A DNA stretch of 61,162 nucleotides from Clostridiales bacterium (GTDB taxonomy: Bacteria > Bacillota > Clostridia > Christensenellales > Aristaeellaceae): the NCBI GenBank assembly GCA_004557125.1, contig SFET01000009.1, forward strand, positions 1 through 61,162, in the 5' to 3' direction. A program made the translations under genes and the position numbers. Below, one piece after another: positions 25,115-32,602 of the stretch (its first letter is position 1; the number at the start of each line of letters is the position of its first letter). A model generated the notes under the pieces. It did not search any database. It was not told the origin of the DNA and saw only the letters and a program-made list of their open reading frames with translations.

Positions 25115-26368
25115 TCAGTCCTCTCCAGACTTCTCCTCTGCGGGCTTGGGCACCACGCGGATCTCCGTAGCGCGGCGCTTCTCGGCCTTCTCCACGGTCA
25201 CGATCAGATTATCGCACTCGAAGCTGTCGCCGGCCTTGGGGAAGCGCCCCAGCTCCTCGCGTACCCAGCCGTTCACCGTCACCGGATCGTACTCCTTGTG
25301 AATGTCGAACAGCTCCAGCATGTCGTCCAGATTCGCGCCGCCATCCACCAGATAGCCGCCGTCCGGCAGGGCCCGGTACTCCTCCACGACCTCGTCGTGC
25401 TCGTCCCAGATCTCGCCCACCAATTCTTCGAGAATGTCCTCCATGGTCACGATGCCCTGCACGCCGTCGTACTCGTCCACGACCACCGCCATGTGGCTCT
25501 TGGTCTTTTGCAGGAGCTTGAGCAGGTCGGAGACCTTGGTGTTCTGCATCACGTAGGTAGGCGTGCTCATCAATTCGCGAACCGGAATCTTGCCCTGATT
25601 GGCATAGAAATCCTTCTCGTGCAGGATGCCCACGATGTTGTCCACCGTCTCCTGATACACCGGCAGGCGGGAGTAGCCGCTCTCCTGGAAGGCATGGGAG
25701 ATCTCGTCCTCACTGGATTCGATGTCCACTGCGAGGATCTCCACGCGGGGCGTGAGGATCTCCTCCACGTCCACATCGGTAAACTCGATGGCGGACTTGA
25801 TCAGCTCGCTCTCGTGTGCGTCGATGCCGCCCTCGTTCTCGGCCTCCTCGACGATGGTGATCAGTTCTTCTTCCGTAAAGCCCCGGTCCTCCGCGGGCTT
25901 GACCACCTTGCCGATCAGCTTCTGCCAGCAGCCCAGCAGCCAGTTCAGCGGCGTGAACAGCTTCGTCAGCGCGAACAGCAGCGGATAGAACTTCATGGCG
26001 ATCGCCTCGGCGTGCTCCTTGGCGATGTTCTTGGGCGTGACCTCGCCGACCAGCAGGATCACCACTGTGATCACCAGCGTGGAGACGGTTACGCCCTTGT
26101 TGCCCAGTGCGCGCACGAACAGCACCGTGGCCAGCGACGAAGCCAGAATATTGACAATATTGTTACCGATCAGGATCGACGAAAGCAGCGTCTCATACTT
26201 TTCGGCCAGCTTCAGAACCTTTGCCGCGCGGGCGTCGCCGTCCGAAGCCATGCGCTTCAGGCGCACCGTATTCAGCGACGTATAGGCCGTCTCCGACGCC
26301 GAAAAGAACGCCGAACAAATCACCAGAAAAACCAGCGCAACGATGGTACTTAAATCGCCCGTGTCCAT
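25115..26368 (-). CDS. CNNM/HlyC-CorC family protein with CBS domains
   Basis: This 417-aa membrane protein is of the CNNM (DUF21) group, linked to magnesium and other divalent cation export. The DUF21 domain (about residues 1-185) has FFSASETAYTSLN (about 21-33) and LVGEVTPKNIAKEHAE. A CBS pair (about 205-325) is marked by MTPR-like ILTPRVEILAVD and VVDEYDGVQGIVTMEDILEELVG (given here as DEYDGVQGIVTMEDI). A C-terminal CorC/HlyC domain (about 335-410) closes the protein. It is co-transcribed with the zinc-ribbon gene 9 bp upstream. In function it belongs with the corA and potassium genes at the other end of the window, but it is not linked to them. Confidence 0.9.
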   Translation of the reverse strand: MDTGDLSTIVALVFLVICSAFFSASETAYTSLNTVRLKRMASDGDARAAKVLKLAEKYETLLSSILIGNNIVNILASSLATVLFVRALGNKGVTVSTLVITVVILLVGEVTPKNIAKEHAEAIAMKFYPLLFALTKLFTPLNWLLGCWQKLIGKVVKPAEDRGFTEEELITIVEEAENEGGIDAHESELIKSAIEFTDVDVEEILTPRVEILAVDIESSEDEISHAFQESGYSRLPVYQETVDNIVGILHEKDFYANQGKIPVRELMSTPTYVMQNTKVSDLLKLLQKTKSHMAVVVDEYDGVQGIVTMEDILEELVGEIWDEHDEVVEEYRALPDGGYLVDGGANLDDMLELFDIHKEYDPVTVNGWVREELGRFPKAGDSFECDNLIVTVEKAEKRRATEIRVVPKPAEEKSGED

Positions 26369-26377
26369 TTAGGACCT

Positions 26378-26743
26378 TCACTCTCCCTCATTTTCTGTCT
26401 CTACATCAAACTCGTGCAGCAGGCGCATGAGGGTCTCGTCCTCGCCGAAGACCTCCTCAATGCGCGCCCGGCACGCCTCGTATGCCGAATGAGGCACATA
26501 GTAGCGGTAGACCTCGCGCATCATGCCCACCTGGGCCGCCAGCGCGCCGCCCACCGTGCCCTGCCGGCTGTAAGGAATGCCGCTCTCCTTGAGGATCGGC
26601 TCCACCAGCATGGCCTGCATGGCCGTAAGCGTGATCAGCAGCACCGGCTCGTTCTCCTCCGCCGCGCGCAGATGTCTTCTGCTGCCGCACTTCGGGCACA
26701 CGTCCCTGCAAAGGATATGGCATCTGGTGCAAATCATATGCAT
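26378..26743 (-). CDS. Zinc-ribbon protein with a DUF2007-like domain
   Basis: This 121-aa protein has an N-terminal zinc ribbon (CTRCHILCRDVCPKCG, about residues 5-20) followed by an alpha/beta part (VLLITLTAMQAMLVEPILKES, then GIPYSRQG). That part resembles the putative prokaryotic signal-transducing DUF2007 fold. The start may be Met1 or Met3; GAGGTGAT precedes both. The first gene of a two-gene unit with the CNNM protein; a TATAAT at 26768-26763 upstream suggests a promoter without a clear -35. The function is unknown. Confidence 0.75.
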   Translation of the reverse strand: MHMICTRCHILCRDVCPKCGSRRHLRAAEENEPVLLITLTAMQAMLVEPILKESGIPYSRQGTVGGALAAQVGMMREVYRYYVPHSAYEACRARIEEVFGEDETLMRLLHEFDVETENEGE

Positions 26744-26811
26744 ATCACCTCATTCTGTTTCATTATACACAAGCAACGTTAACCCCGTATGAATTGCGCA
26801 TCCGAATGTGG

Positions 26812-26846
26812 AAAAAGCAGGCAATTTGCATGCGCAAATTGCCTGC
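26812..26846 (-). terminator. Terminator of the 2-oxoacid dehydrogenase operon
   Basis: GCAGGCAATTTGC pairs with GCAAATTGCCTGC (26817-26846), followed on the minus strand by TTTTT. It lies 30 bp past the E1 stop. Confidence 0.88.
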
Positions 26847-26875
26847 GATAAAGTTTATGACGTTTCCTTGAGGGA

Positions 26876-29344
26876 TTATACGCCGCGGCGCTCGTTGCGC
26901 AGCTTCTCCTCGGTGGTGGGCTTGGTCACACGCACATGGCCCGGCAGCGGCACAATCTTCGCATCGATCGCGTCCAGGATCCAGCTCGGCTGCGGGAAGA
27001 AGGCCTCCTCCAGCTCGTGTGCGGGGGTGATCCAGTTCCTGGAGGCCACAACTGCCGGCGGTGCATCGAGCTCGTCGAAGGCCATTTCGGTCACGTTGCG
27101 GGCGATTTCGGAGGCGAAGGAGCCGCGCTCGCAGGCGTCGGTGACGATCACCAGGCGGCCGGTCTTCTTGACGCTCTCCAGAACGGTCTCATAGTCGAAG
27201 GGAACCAGCGTGCGGGCGTCGATGATCTCGGCCTCCATGCCGTACTTCTCCTTCAGCTCGTCGGCGGCCTTCAGTGCGCGATACAGCACCGCACCCATGG
27301 TCAGGATGGTGATGTCCTTGCCGGCGCGCTTCACATCGGCCTTGCCAAAGGGAATCTCATAGTACTCCGCCGGAACGCCGCCCTCATGGAACTGCTCGCC
27401 GACGTCGTAGATGCGCTGGGACTCGAAGAACACGACCGGGTCGGTGCCCACCAGAGCGGAGGCCATCAGGCCCTTCGCATCGTAGGGGGTGGCCGGGAAG
27501 GCGATCTTCAGGCCCGGGATGTGGGCGGTCAGGCTGGTCCAATCCTGAGAGTGCTGTGCGCCGTACTTGGAGCCGACGGACACGCGCAGGGTCACAGGCA
27601 TCTTGATGATGTCGGCGGACATGGCCTGCCACTTCGCCATCTGGTTGAACACTTCGTCACCGGCGCAGCCCAGGAAGTCGCAGTACATCAGCTCGACCAG
27701 CGCGCGGCCGCCGGCCATGGCGTAGCCGACTGCGCTGCCGACGATGGCGGACTCGGAAATCGGGCTGTTGAACAGGCGATGATACGGCAGGGCCTCGGTC
27801 AGTCCGCGATAGACCGCGAACGCGCCGCCCCAGTCGCGCACGTCCTCACCGTAGGAGACGAGGGTGGGATCCTTGTAGAAGCGGTCGACAATGGCCTCGA
27901 ACAGACCGTCGCGCAGCTGGTACACCTTGTTCTTGGAGACGGGCTTGCCGTTGGCGTCGATGCCGAAGCGCTCCTTCTTGGCGATGGCCTGCACGCGCGG
28001 AATCTCGCTCATGGGGATGTTGACGTCCGGCTCTGCGTCGGAGAAGGCCTCGACGTGGCCGTTGGTGAACATCATGTCGGCGATGGCGTCGGGATCGGCC
28101 TCCAGATTCATGCGGGGGGAGATCTCCTCGTCGATGGCCAGCTTGAAGTTGCGGAAGTTGACCTCCTTGACGTGCTCGACGATCTTGTCCAGCTCCTCGG
28201 CGGTGGCGACGCCCGCGTCGATCAGCTGCTGGCGATACGCCGGGATCGGATCCTGCGCCCTCCAGGCCTCGATCTCCTCCTGGGTACGATAGGAGCTGCT
28301 GTCCGACGGGGAGTGGCCGCAGAAGCGGTAGGTCACGACGTCGATCAGCACCGGGCCCTTGCCCTCTTCGGCGATCTTCTTCTTGCGGCCGTAGCACTCG
28401 ATCACGGCCAGCGGGTTGAAGCCGTCCACGCGCTCGGCGTTCATCTGGTTGGGGTTGAAGCCCGCGCCCATGCGCGCCGGGAAGTCATAGGCCATGGTTT
28501 CGCCGCGGGTCTGGCCGCCCATGCCGTACTGGTTGTTCAGGATGGTGAAGATGACCGGCAGGCCGCCCTTCATGTCATCGCGCCACAGCTCGGTCAGCTG
28601 GCCCATGCCGGCCATGTTCAGCGCCTCGAGCACGGGGCCGCGGCCCAGGGAACCGTCGCCGATGTTGGCGATGGCGACGCCCTTCTTGCGGTTGACCCTC
28701 TTGTACAGCGCAGCGCCCATGGCGATGGTGCCGGAGCCGCCGACGATGGCGTTGTTGGGATAGATGCCGAAGGGGGTGAAGAAGGTGTGCATGGATCCGC
28801 CGAGGCCGCGGTTGAAGCCGGTCTCACGGGCGAAGATCTCTGCCATTGCGCCGTAGAGCAGGAAGTCGATGGCCAGGTCCTTCACGGTGGCGTGGTCGAA
28901 CTTCTCAACGACCTTCAGGGTCTTGCCGTCCAGGAAGCTCTTCATGATGTTCATCAGTTCCTCATCGGACAGCTTCTCGATGGCGGACAGGCCCTTGGCC
29001 AGGATGTCGGAATGGGCGCGGTGGGAACCGAAGATCATGTCGTCCACGTCCAGGTGGAAGGCCTCGCCGACGGCAGCGGCTTCCTCGCCGATGGACAGAT
29101 GGGCCGGGCCGGGATGGTTGTAGGCCACGCCGTTGTACTTGCCGTTGATCTTGATCTCATTGATCATGGTCTCGAACTCGCGCAGGGTCAGCATATCGCG
29201 ATAAATGTTCAGGAACTGCTCGGTGGTGAAGTTGCCGAGCTCGTCCTTCACGGTCTTCTGATACTGATTGCAGGGGATATCCTCAAAGTGGATATAACCG
29301 GGCTTGCGCATTTCATTCGGATCTACGAATAGCTGCTTGGACAT
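26876..29344 (-). CDS. Fused E1 alpha/beta 2-oxoacid dehydrogenase
   Basis: This thiamine-diphosphate E1 enzyme of a pyruvate, acetoin or branched-chain 2-oxoacid dehydrogenase complex carries both subunits in one 822-aa chain. The alpha half (about residues 1-440) has GSHRAHSDILAKG and the ThDP motif GDGSLGRG (about 228-235) ending NNQYGMGGQ. The beta half (about 475-810) has SYGEDVRDWGG, SESAIVGSAVGYAMAGGRALVE and HSQDW. In most bacteria these are two genes. It follows the E2 gene by about 115 bp in one operon. There is no E3 gene in the window. Acetoin dehydrogenase-like substrates are possible. Confidence 0.9.
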   Translation of the reverse strand: MSKQLFVDPNEMRKPGYIHFEDIPCNQYQKTVKDELGNFTTEQFLNIYRDMLTLREFETMINEIKINGKYNGVAYNHPGPAHLSIGEEAAAVGEAFHLDVDDMIFGSHRAHSDILAKGLSAIEKLSDEELMNIMKSFLDGKTLKVVEKFDHATVKDLAIDFLLYGAMAEIFARETGFNRGLGGSMHTFFTPFGIYPNNAIVGGSGTIAMGAALYKRVNRKKGVAIANIGDGSLGRGPVLEALNMAGMGQLTELWRDDMKGGLPVIFTILNNQYGMGGQTRGETMAYDFPARMGAGFNPNQMNAERVDGFNPLAVIECYGRKKKIAEEGKGPVLIDVVTYRFCGHSPSDSSSYRTQEEIEAWRAQDPIPAYRQQLIDAGVATAEELDKIVEHVKEVNFRNFKLAIDEEISPRMNLEADPDAIADMMFTNGHVEAFSDAEPDVNIPMSEIPRVQAIAKKERFGIDANGKPVSKNKVYQLRDGLFEAIVDRFYKDPTLVSYGEDVRDWGGAFAVYRGLTEALPYHRLFNSPISESAIVGSAVGYAMAGGRALVELMYCDFLGCAGDEVFNQMAKWQAMSADIIKMPVTLRVSVGSKYGAQHSQDWTSLTAHIPGLKIAFPATPYDAKGLMASALVGTDPVVFFESQRIYDVGEQFHEGGVPAEYYEIPFGKADVKRAGKDITILTMGAVLYRALKAADELKEKYGMEAEIIDARTLVPFDYETVLESVKKTGRLVIVTDACERGSFASEIARNVTEMAFDELDAPPAVVASRNWITPAHELEEAFFPQPSWILDAIDAKIVPLPGHVRVTKPTTEEKLRNERRGV

Positions 29345-29460
29345 GTGAATGCACTCCTTTATGTAGCGTTGATCTCATTTGCGCCGCCGGGACCGGTTCG
29401 GCCCCGGCGTTGATTTCCTACTTCGCGCCGCTCAGAGCAGGGAGCGGCAGCGCGCAATTC

Positions 29461-31098
29461 TCAGCCCCGGGCCAGAACCAGGTTGAAGTTCTCCAGGTTC
29501 TTCTTCAGATCCACCAGGAACTTGGAGGCGGGGGTGCCGTCCAGCGCGCGGTGGTCGTAGGACAGGGACAGGCCCATGCTGGGATAGACCTTGATCTCGC
29601 CGTTCTCCATCTTGAAGGCGTCCTTCACGGCGCAAACGCCCAGGATGCCGGTCTGCGGCGGGTTGATGACGGGGGTGAAGCTCTCGATGCCGTACACGCC
29701 GATGTTGGAGACGGTGAAGGAAGCACCCTTGAGGTAGTCGGGCTTGATCTTACCCTCCTTGCACTCCTTGGCCAGCTTCTTGACGGTGTCGGAGATCTCC
29801 TTCAGGGTCATCTTGTCGGCGTTGAAGATGGTGGGAACCATCAGGCCGCGATCGGTGTCCACCGCAACGCCCAGATGCACACCGCGGAAGTACTTCATGG
29901 TCTTGCCGTCGTCGATCAGGTTGGCGTTGAGGGCGCGATGCTCGGGCATGGTCAGCGTGCGGGAGACCACGTAGAGCACGATGTCGTTGATGGAGATCTT
30001 GTCCATGCCGAAGGGCTCGCCCTTGGCCTTGAACATGGCGCGGGCCGCCTTGATCTCGGTGGCGTCGCAGGAGATGTTGTGGGTCAGCTGCGCCATGCTG
30101 CTCAGGGAGGCGACCATGGACTTGGCGATCACCTTGCGCATGTTGCTCATGGGCTCGGTGTAGCTGTCGTCGCAGGGCACGCCCTTTTCGACCGGTGCGG
30201 CAACCGCTGCCGGAGCCTCGGCCGCAGCCGTTGCGCCGACGATCTTGCCCGCGTCGATCAGGGCCTGCACGTCGCGCTCGATCACGCGGCCGTCGGGGCC
30301 GGTGGGCACGACCTGGGACAGATCGGCCTTGCTCTTCTCCGCCAGCGCCTTAGCGCGCGGGGAGATCTTGATCTTGCCCATGACCACGGGGGCCTCGGCG
30401 ATCTCCGCTGCGGGGGCCGCTTCGACGGGTGCTTCCTCGACGGGCGCGCTCAGGTCGGGGTTGCCATCCTCGGTGGGACGGAACTGCTCAAAGTCGTCGC
30501 CGGGCTCGCCGATGACGCAGACGTTGAACAGGCAGGGAACGTCGTCGCCCTCCTCGAAGAAGTTGGCCAGCAGCGTGCCGGCGACCTTGGAGGTCTCTTC
30601 AAATGCGGCCTTGTCGGTCTCGTAGGTGAACAGCACGTCGCCGATTTCGACCTTGTCGCCGGGCTGCTTCTTGAACTCGTTGATGACGCAGCTCTCCACG
30701 GTGTTGCCCTGGCGGGGCATGATCACCGGAACCGCGTTGCCCTTCCAGGTCTTGGCGGCGCCGGCCGGCTTCGCGGCGGGTGCTGCGGCTGCGGGTGCGG
30801 CAGCGGGGGCCACGTCGGGGTTGCCGTTCTCGTTGGGACGGAACTGCTCAAAGTCCTCGCCGGGGTTGCCGATGACGCAGACGTTCAGCAGGCAGGGCAC
30901 ATCGTCGCCCTCCTCGAAGAAGTTCGCCAGCAGCGTGCCGGCAACCTTGGCCTCCTCCTCGAAGGCAGCCTTGTCGGTTTCATAGCTGAACAGCACGTCG
31001 CCGACTTCCACCTTGTCGCCCGGGTGCTTCTTGAACTCATTGATGATACAGCTTTCGACAGTGTTGCCCTGTCTCGGCATAATTACTGGAACTGCCAT
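29461..31098 (-). CDS. Dihydrolipoamide acyltransferase (E2) with two lipoyl domains
   Basis: This 545-aa E2 core of a 2-oxoacid dehydrogenase complex has two nearly identical lipoyl domains (about residues 1-90 and 118-210), each with a lipoylation Lys in YETDKAAFEE. They are joined by an Ala/Pro linker. A peripheral subunit-binding domain follows (KISPRAKALAEKSKADLSQV, about 238-257). The C-terminal catalytic acyltransferase domain ends with the active-site motif SYDHRALDGTPAS (about 512-524). The lipoyl copies are likely a recent duplication. The E1 gene lies just downstream; E3 must come from elsewhere. Confidence 0.93.
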   Translation of the reverse strand: MAVPVIMPRQGNTVESCIINEFKKHPGDKVEVGDVLFSYETDKAAFEEEAKVAGTLLANFFEEGDDVPCLLNVCVIGNPGEDFEQFRPNENGNPDVAPAAAPAAAAPAAKPAGAAKTWKGNAVPVIMPRQGNTVESCVINEFKKQPGDKVEIGDVLFTYETDKAAFEETSKVAGTLLANFFEEGDDVPCLFNVCVIGEPGDDFEQFRPTEDGNPDLSAPVEEAPVEAAPAAEIAEAPVVMGKIKISPRAKALAEKSKADLSQVVPTGPDGRVIERDVQALIDAGKIVGATAAAEAPAAVAAPVEKGVPCDDSYTEPMSNMRKVIAKSMVASLSSMAQLTHNISCDATEIKAARAMFKAKGEPFGMDKISINDIVLYVVSRTLTMPEHRALNANLIDDGKTMKYFRGVHLGVAVDTDRGLMVPTIFNADKMTLKEISDTVKKLAKECKEGKIKPDYLKGASFTVSNIGVYGIESFTPVINPPQTGILGVCAVKDAFKMENGEIKVYPSMGLSLSYDHRALDGTPASKFLVDLKKNLENFNLVLARG

Positions 31099-31137
31099 TG
31101 CGATGCATCCTCCCGTATCTTAAATTTGCCCATAATT

Positions 31138-31189
31138 CAGGTATTAACCTGCATACATCTATTGTACCAGTCCGCAAAACAATAATCAA
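31138..31189 (-). promoter_or_regulatory. Promoter of the E2-E1 operon with a possible operator
   Basis: On the minus strand TTGATT (31189-31184), 17 bp, TACAAT (31166-31161). Just downstream, near the start point, lies CAGGTTAATACCTG (31151-31138), an inverted repeat with 5-bp arms that could be an operator. Confidence 0.65.
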
Positions 31190-31382
31190 TCAAACAACAC
31201 CATATTTATCAATCCTTAACATTCCTTAACATTTCAGAAAGAATTTTCCGCTCCTTTCCCCGCTGTCTGCAGCGCCGCGCGACCCGTGCGCGCACATTCC
31301 GCAAAAGATGAACAATTTCGTCTGTACCGCACAACAAAGCATGTGCCGAAAATTGCAAGGCGCAAAATACACACGTTTTGCC

Positions 31383-31411
31383 TTGCCTTTTGATAAAAAA
31401 AGAGGTATAAT
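31383..31411 (+). promoter_or_regulatory. Promoter of the NUDIX gene
   Basis: TTGCCT (31383-31388), 17 bp, TATAAT (31406-31411). The stretch 31190-31382 holds nothing else that I can support. Confidence 0.75.
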
Positions 31412-31463
31412 GGAGAATCATCATTACAGTCCGAACGCACTGCAATGAATCCAATCGAAGGGA

Positions 31464-31922
31464 TTGATCTGCTTGTCTGCGCGCAATTCCGCCAAGGCCA
31501 TCGTCATCAACAACGGGAAGATCCTCGTCAACCGCTGTGAATCCCGCTTCGGCGAATATTACACCCTCCCCGGCGGCGGACAGAAGACCGGCGAAATGCT
31601 CACGGAGACCGTGCGCCGGGAGCTGCTGGAGGAGACCGGCTACTCTGTCACGCCCCTGCGCCTCTCCGGCATCTATGAGCGCGTAAACGAAGGCCGGGAC
31701 GAGGGCATGTGCCATAAGATCTATTTCATCTTCCTGTGCAAGCTGAACAGCGGCGCCCGGGTGGCGCCCACCGAGACCGACCGCTTTCAGATCGGCACCG
31801 ACTGGGTGCCCCTGCGGGAGATCGGCAGCCGCAACCTCTTTCCCCGCGCAATCCGCGACAACATCCGCAGCCTCACCGGCTACGGCGAAACCATCTACAT
31901 CGGCTCGGAGAAGGAGCGCTGA
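31464..31922 (+). CDS. NUDIX hydrolase
   Basis: This 152-aa cytosolic pyrophosphohydrolase acts on nucleoside diphosphate-linked compounds. The Nudix box is complete: GGGQKTGEMLTETVRREL followed by LEETGY (about residues 37-61). No ATG is available. The start is a TTG, either at 31464 or at 31473; the second has AAGGG at better spacing, so the protein may be three residues shorter. A good promoter lies upstream and a strong terminator downstream, so it appears to be a single-gene unit. The substrate is not predictable. Confidence 0.88.
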   Translation: MICLSARNSAKAIVINNGKILVNRCESRFGEYYTLPGGGQKTGEMLTETVRRELLEETGYSVTPLRLSGIYERVNEGRDEGMCHKIYFIFLCKLNSGARVAPTETDRFQIGTDWVPLREIGSRNLFPRAIRDNIRSLTGYGETIYIGSEKER

Positions 31923-31930
31923 ACCTACCG

Positions 31931-31965
31931 AATGGAACGGAAAACGGCTTCCGTTCCATTTTTTG
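31931..31965 (+). terminator. Terminator of the NUDIX gene
   Basis: AATGGAACGGAA (31931-31942) pairs with TTCCGTTCCATT (31949-31960), followed by TTTTTTG. Confidence 0.88.
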
Positions 31966-32041
31966 TCCCGAAATGGGAATTCTGCGTTCGGAATGCGCAG
32001 CTTGTGCGTCTATAAGGTGTGCACAGAAAGGAGAGGAGTCC

Positions 32042-32602
32042 ATGTTTGCATGCATGCTCGCCGCCCTCGAAAGCGAGGACGACCGGAATTTCGTAGAGCA
32101 GCTCTACCTTGAGAACTATGGAGCGATGTACCGAAAGGCCCGCAGCATCCTCAAGAGCCACGTAGACGCGGAGGATGCGGTGGAAGCGGCCATGCTCCGC
32201 ATTCTCGACCACATCCCCACGCTGAAGAAGTGCAACGCTGCTTCGCAGCGCTCCTACCTGATCGCCTGCGCCCGCAACGCGGCCATCGACCGCCTGCGCC
32301 GGGATTCCAGGTTCGACCGCTTTGGGGATGTGCAGGAACGGCTCGCCGTCCTGCCGGACGAAGCTCCGCCGACGGACGCTTTTCTCATCCGCAGCGAACA
32401 GATTCAGGCGGTCGCTGCGGCGCTGAAGCGGCTGGAGCCTGCGATGCGGGAGCTTCTGAGGATGAAATACTTCGACGAAATGAGCGACGCTGAGATTGCG
32501 CAGCTCCTGGGCGTCAACCGGGACAGCCTGCGCAGCCGCGTCAACCGCGCGCGCCGGAAGCTGGGCGCGCTGCTTCAGGAGGTGGATTGCGATGACCAGT
32601 GA
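32042..32602 (+). CDS. ECF-type sigma factor (sigma-70 family)
   Basis: This 186-aa RNA polymerase sigma factor has only regions 2 and 4. Region 2 spans about residues 18-95: YLENYGAMYRKARSILKSH, DAEDAVEAAM, then RSYLIACARNAAIDRLRR. Region 4 spans about 122-178: LKRLEPAMRELLRMKYFDEM, then SDAEIAQLLGVN and SLRSRVNRARRKL. I start it at the ATG at 32042 with AAAGGAGAGGAG upstream; the frame is open further upstream through the NUDIX gene in another frame. It overlaps by 11 bp a gene for a membrane-anchored protein that is probably its anti-sigma factor. Confidence 0.9.
   Translation: MFACMLAALESEDDRNFVEQLYLENYGAMYRKARSILKSHVDAEDAVEAAMLRILDHIPTLKKCNAASQRSYLIACARNAAIDRLRRDSRFDRFGDVQERLAVLPDEAPPTDAFLIRSEQIQAVAAALKRLEPAMRELLRMKYFDEMSDAEIAQLLGVNRDSLRSRVNRARRKLGALLQEVDCDDQ

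Noticed and set aside
26936..29332. A 798-codon plus-strand frame opposite the fused E1 gene
   Set aside because: It is antisense to a clear dehydrogenase with all motifs; the composition is that of a shadow frame and no SD is present.
31209..31715. A 168-codon minus-strand frame across the NUDIX promoter
   Set aside because: It overlaps the NUDIX gene and its promoter, has no SD and no recognisable domain.
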